Origin: XYA12-FULL-58-9 sp001798605
GTDB lineage: Bacteria > Myxococcota > XYA12-FULL-58-9
DNA: 6,520 nt
Assembly: GCA_036736205.1 (NCBI GenBank)
Contig: DAINMX010000306.1
Location: 1-6,520 of the forward strand
Direction of reading: 5' to 3'
This document shows, piece by piece, positions 6,505-6,520 of the stretch (positions within the stretch are counted from its first letter, which is position 1; every line of letters begins with the position of its first letter). The notes beneath the pieces were generated by a model. That model searched no databases, was not told where the DNA came from, and was given only the letters and a program-made list of their open reading frames with translations. The translations under genes and the position numbers were made by a program.

Positions 6505-6520
6505 TCGGACATACCGGTTT

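Larger units (their letters stand above)
6390..6520. other. Leader upstream of lpdA, right edge of window
   Basis: This 131-base stretch has no recognisable gene. On the minus strand one frame is open from the window edge to a TAA at 6405-6403 (38 codons), ending 13 bases before the lpdA ATG. It could be the tail of an upstream co-directional gene but matches nothing I know. On the plus strand an ATG at 6482 opens a frame of 13 codons to the edge with only a weak upstream GGA. Two short inverted repeats lie inside, listed separately. No convincing promoter was found. Confidence 0.45.

Noticed and set aside
6482..6520. Divergent plus-strand gene starting at ATG 6482
   Set aside because: Only 13 codons are visible with a weak GGA upstream, so it cannot be told from chance.

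Overview
The window reads as an ordinary chromosomal segment of a moderately GC-rich bacterium. It is almost fully coding, with four complete genes, no mobile elements, no CRISPR array and no RNA gene that I can support. The closest fit is a deltaproteobacterium in the old broad sense (Myxococcota or a relative). That placement is an inference from the GC-rich codon use, the single-chain fusion of the radical SAM protein with its DUF2344 partner, and the overall style of the proteins. No phylogenetic marker settles it.

Layout: two plus-strand genes meet two minus-strand genes tail to tail. Bases 1-107 are a short leader with a GC-rich hairpin. Bases 108-2843 encode a 911-residue radical SAM protein of uncharacterised function (TIGR03960-like, with a cobalamin-binding-like N-terminus) fused to a DUF2344/TIGR03936-like domain. 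Bases 2836-4065 encode a family 4-like GT-B glycosyltransferase whose start overlaps the previous stop by 8 bases, so the two are probably translationally coupled. On the minus strand, lpdA (dihydrolipoamide dehydrogenase, 6389 down to 4995) is followed after 7 bases by ribF (bifunctional riboflavin kinase/FAD synthetase, 4987 down to 4052). The last 14 bases of ribF overlap the last 14 bases of the glycosyltransferase gene. Bases 6390-6520 are a leader upstream of lpdA with two short inverted repeats.

The lpdA-ribF pair makes biochemical sense: RibF makes FAD, and LpdA is an FAD-dependent disulfide oxidoreductase that re-oxidises the lipoyl groups of 2-oxoacid dehydrogenase or glycine cleavage complexes. 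The radical SAM-glycosyltransferase pair has no obvious shared pathway.

I found no convincing undescribed system. The points most worth a second look are the fused radical SAM/DUF2344 protein with an extra four-cysteine cluster; a frame-positioned A7 run between its modules that could yield a shorter product; the loss of both glutamates of the glycosyltransferase EX7E motif; the FAD-maker/FAD-user operon; and the gene-tail overlap that leaves no room for terminators. All family names come from recognising sequence motifs, not from a database search.
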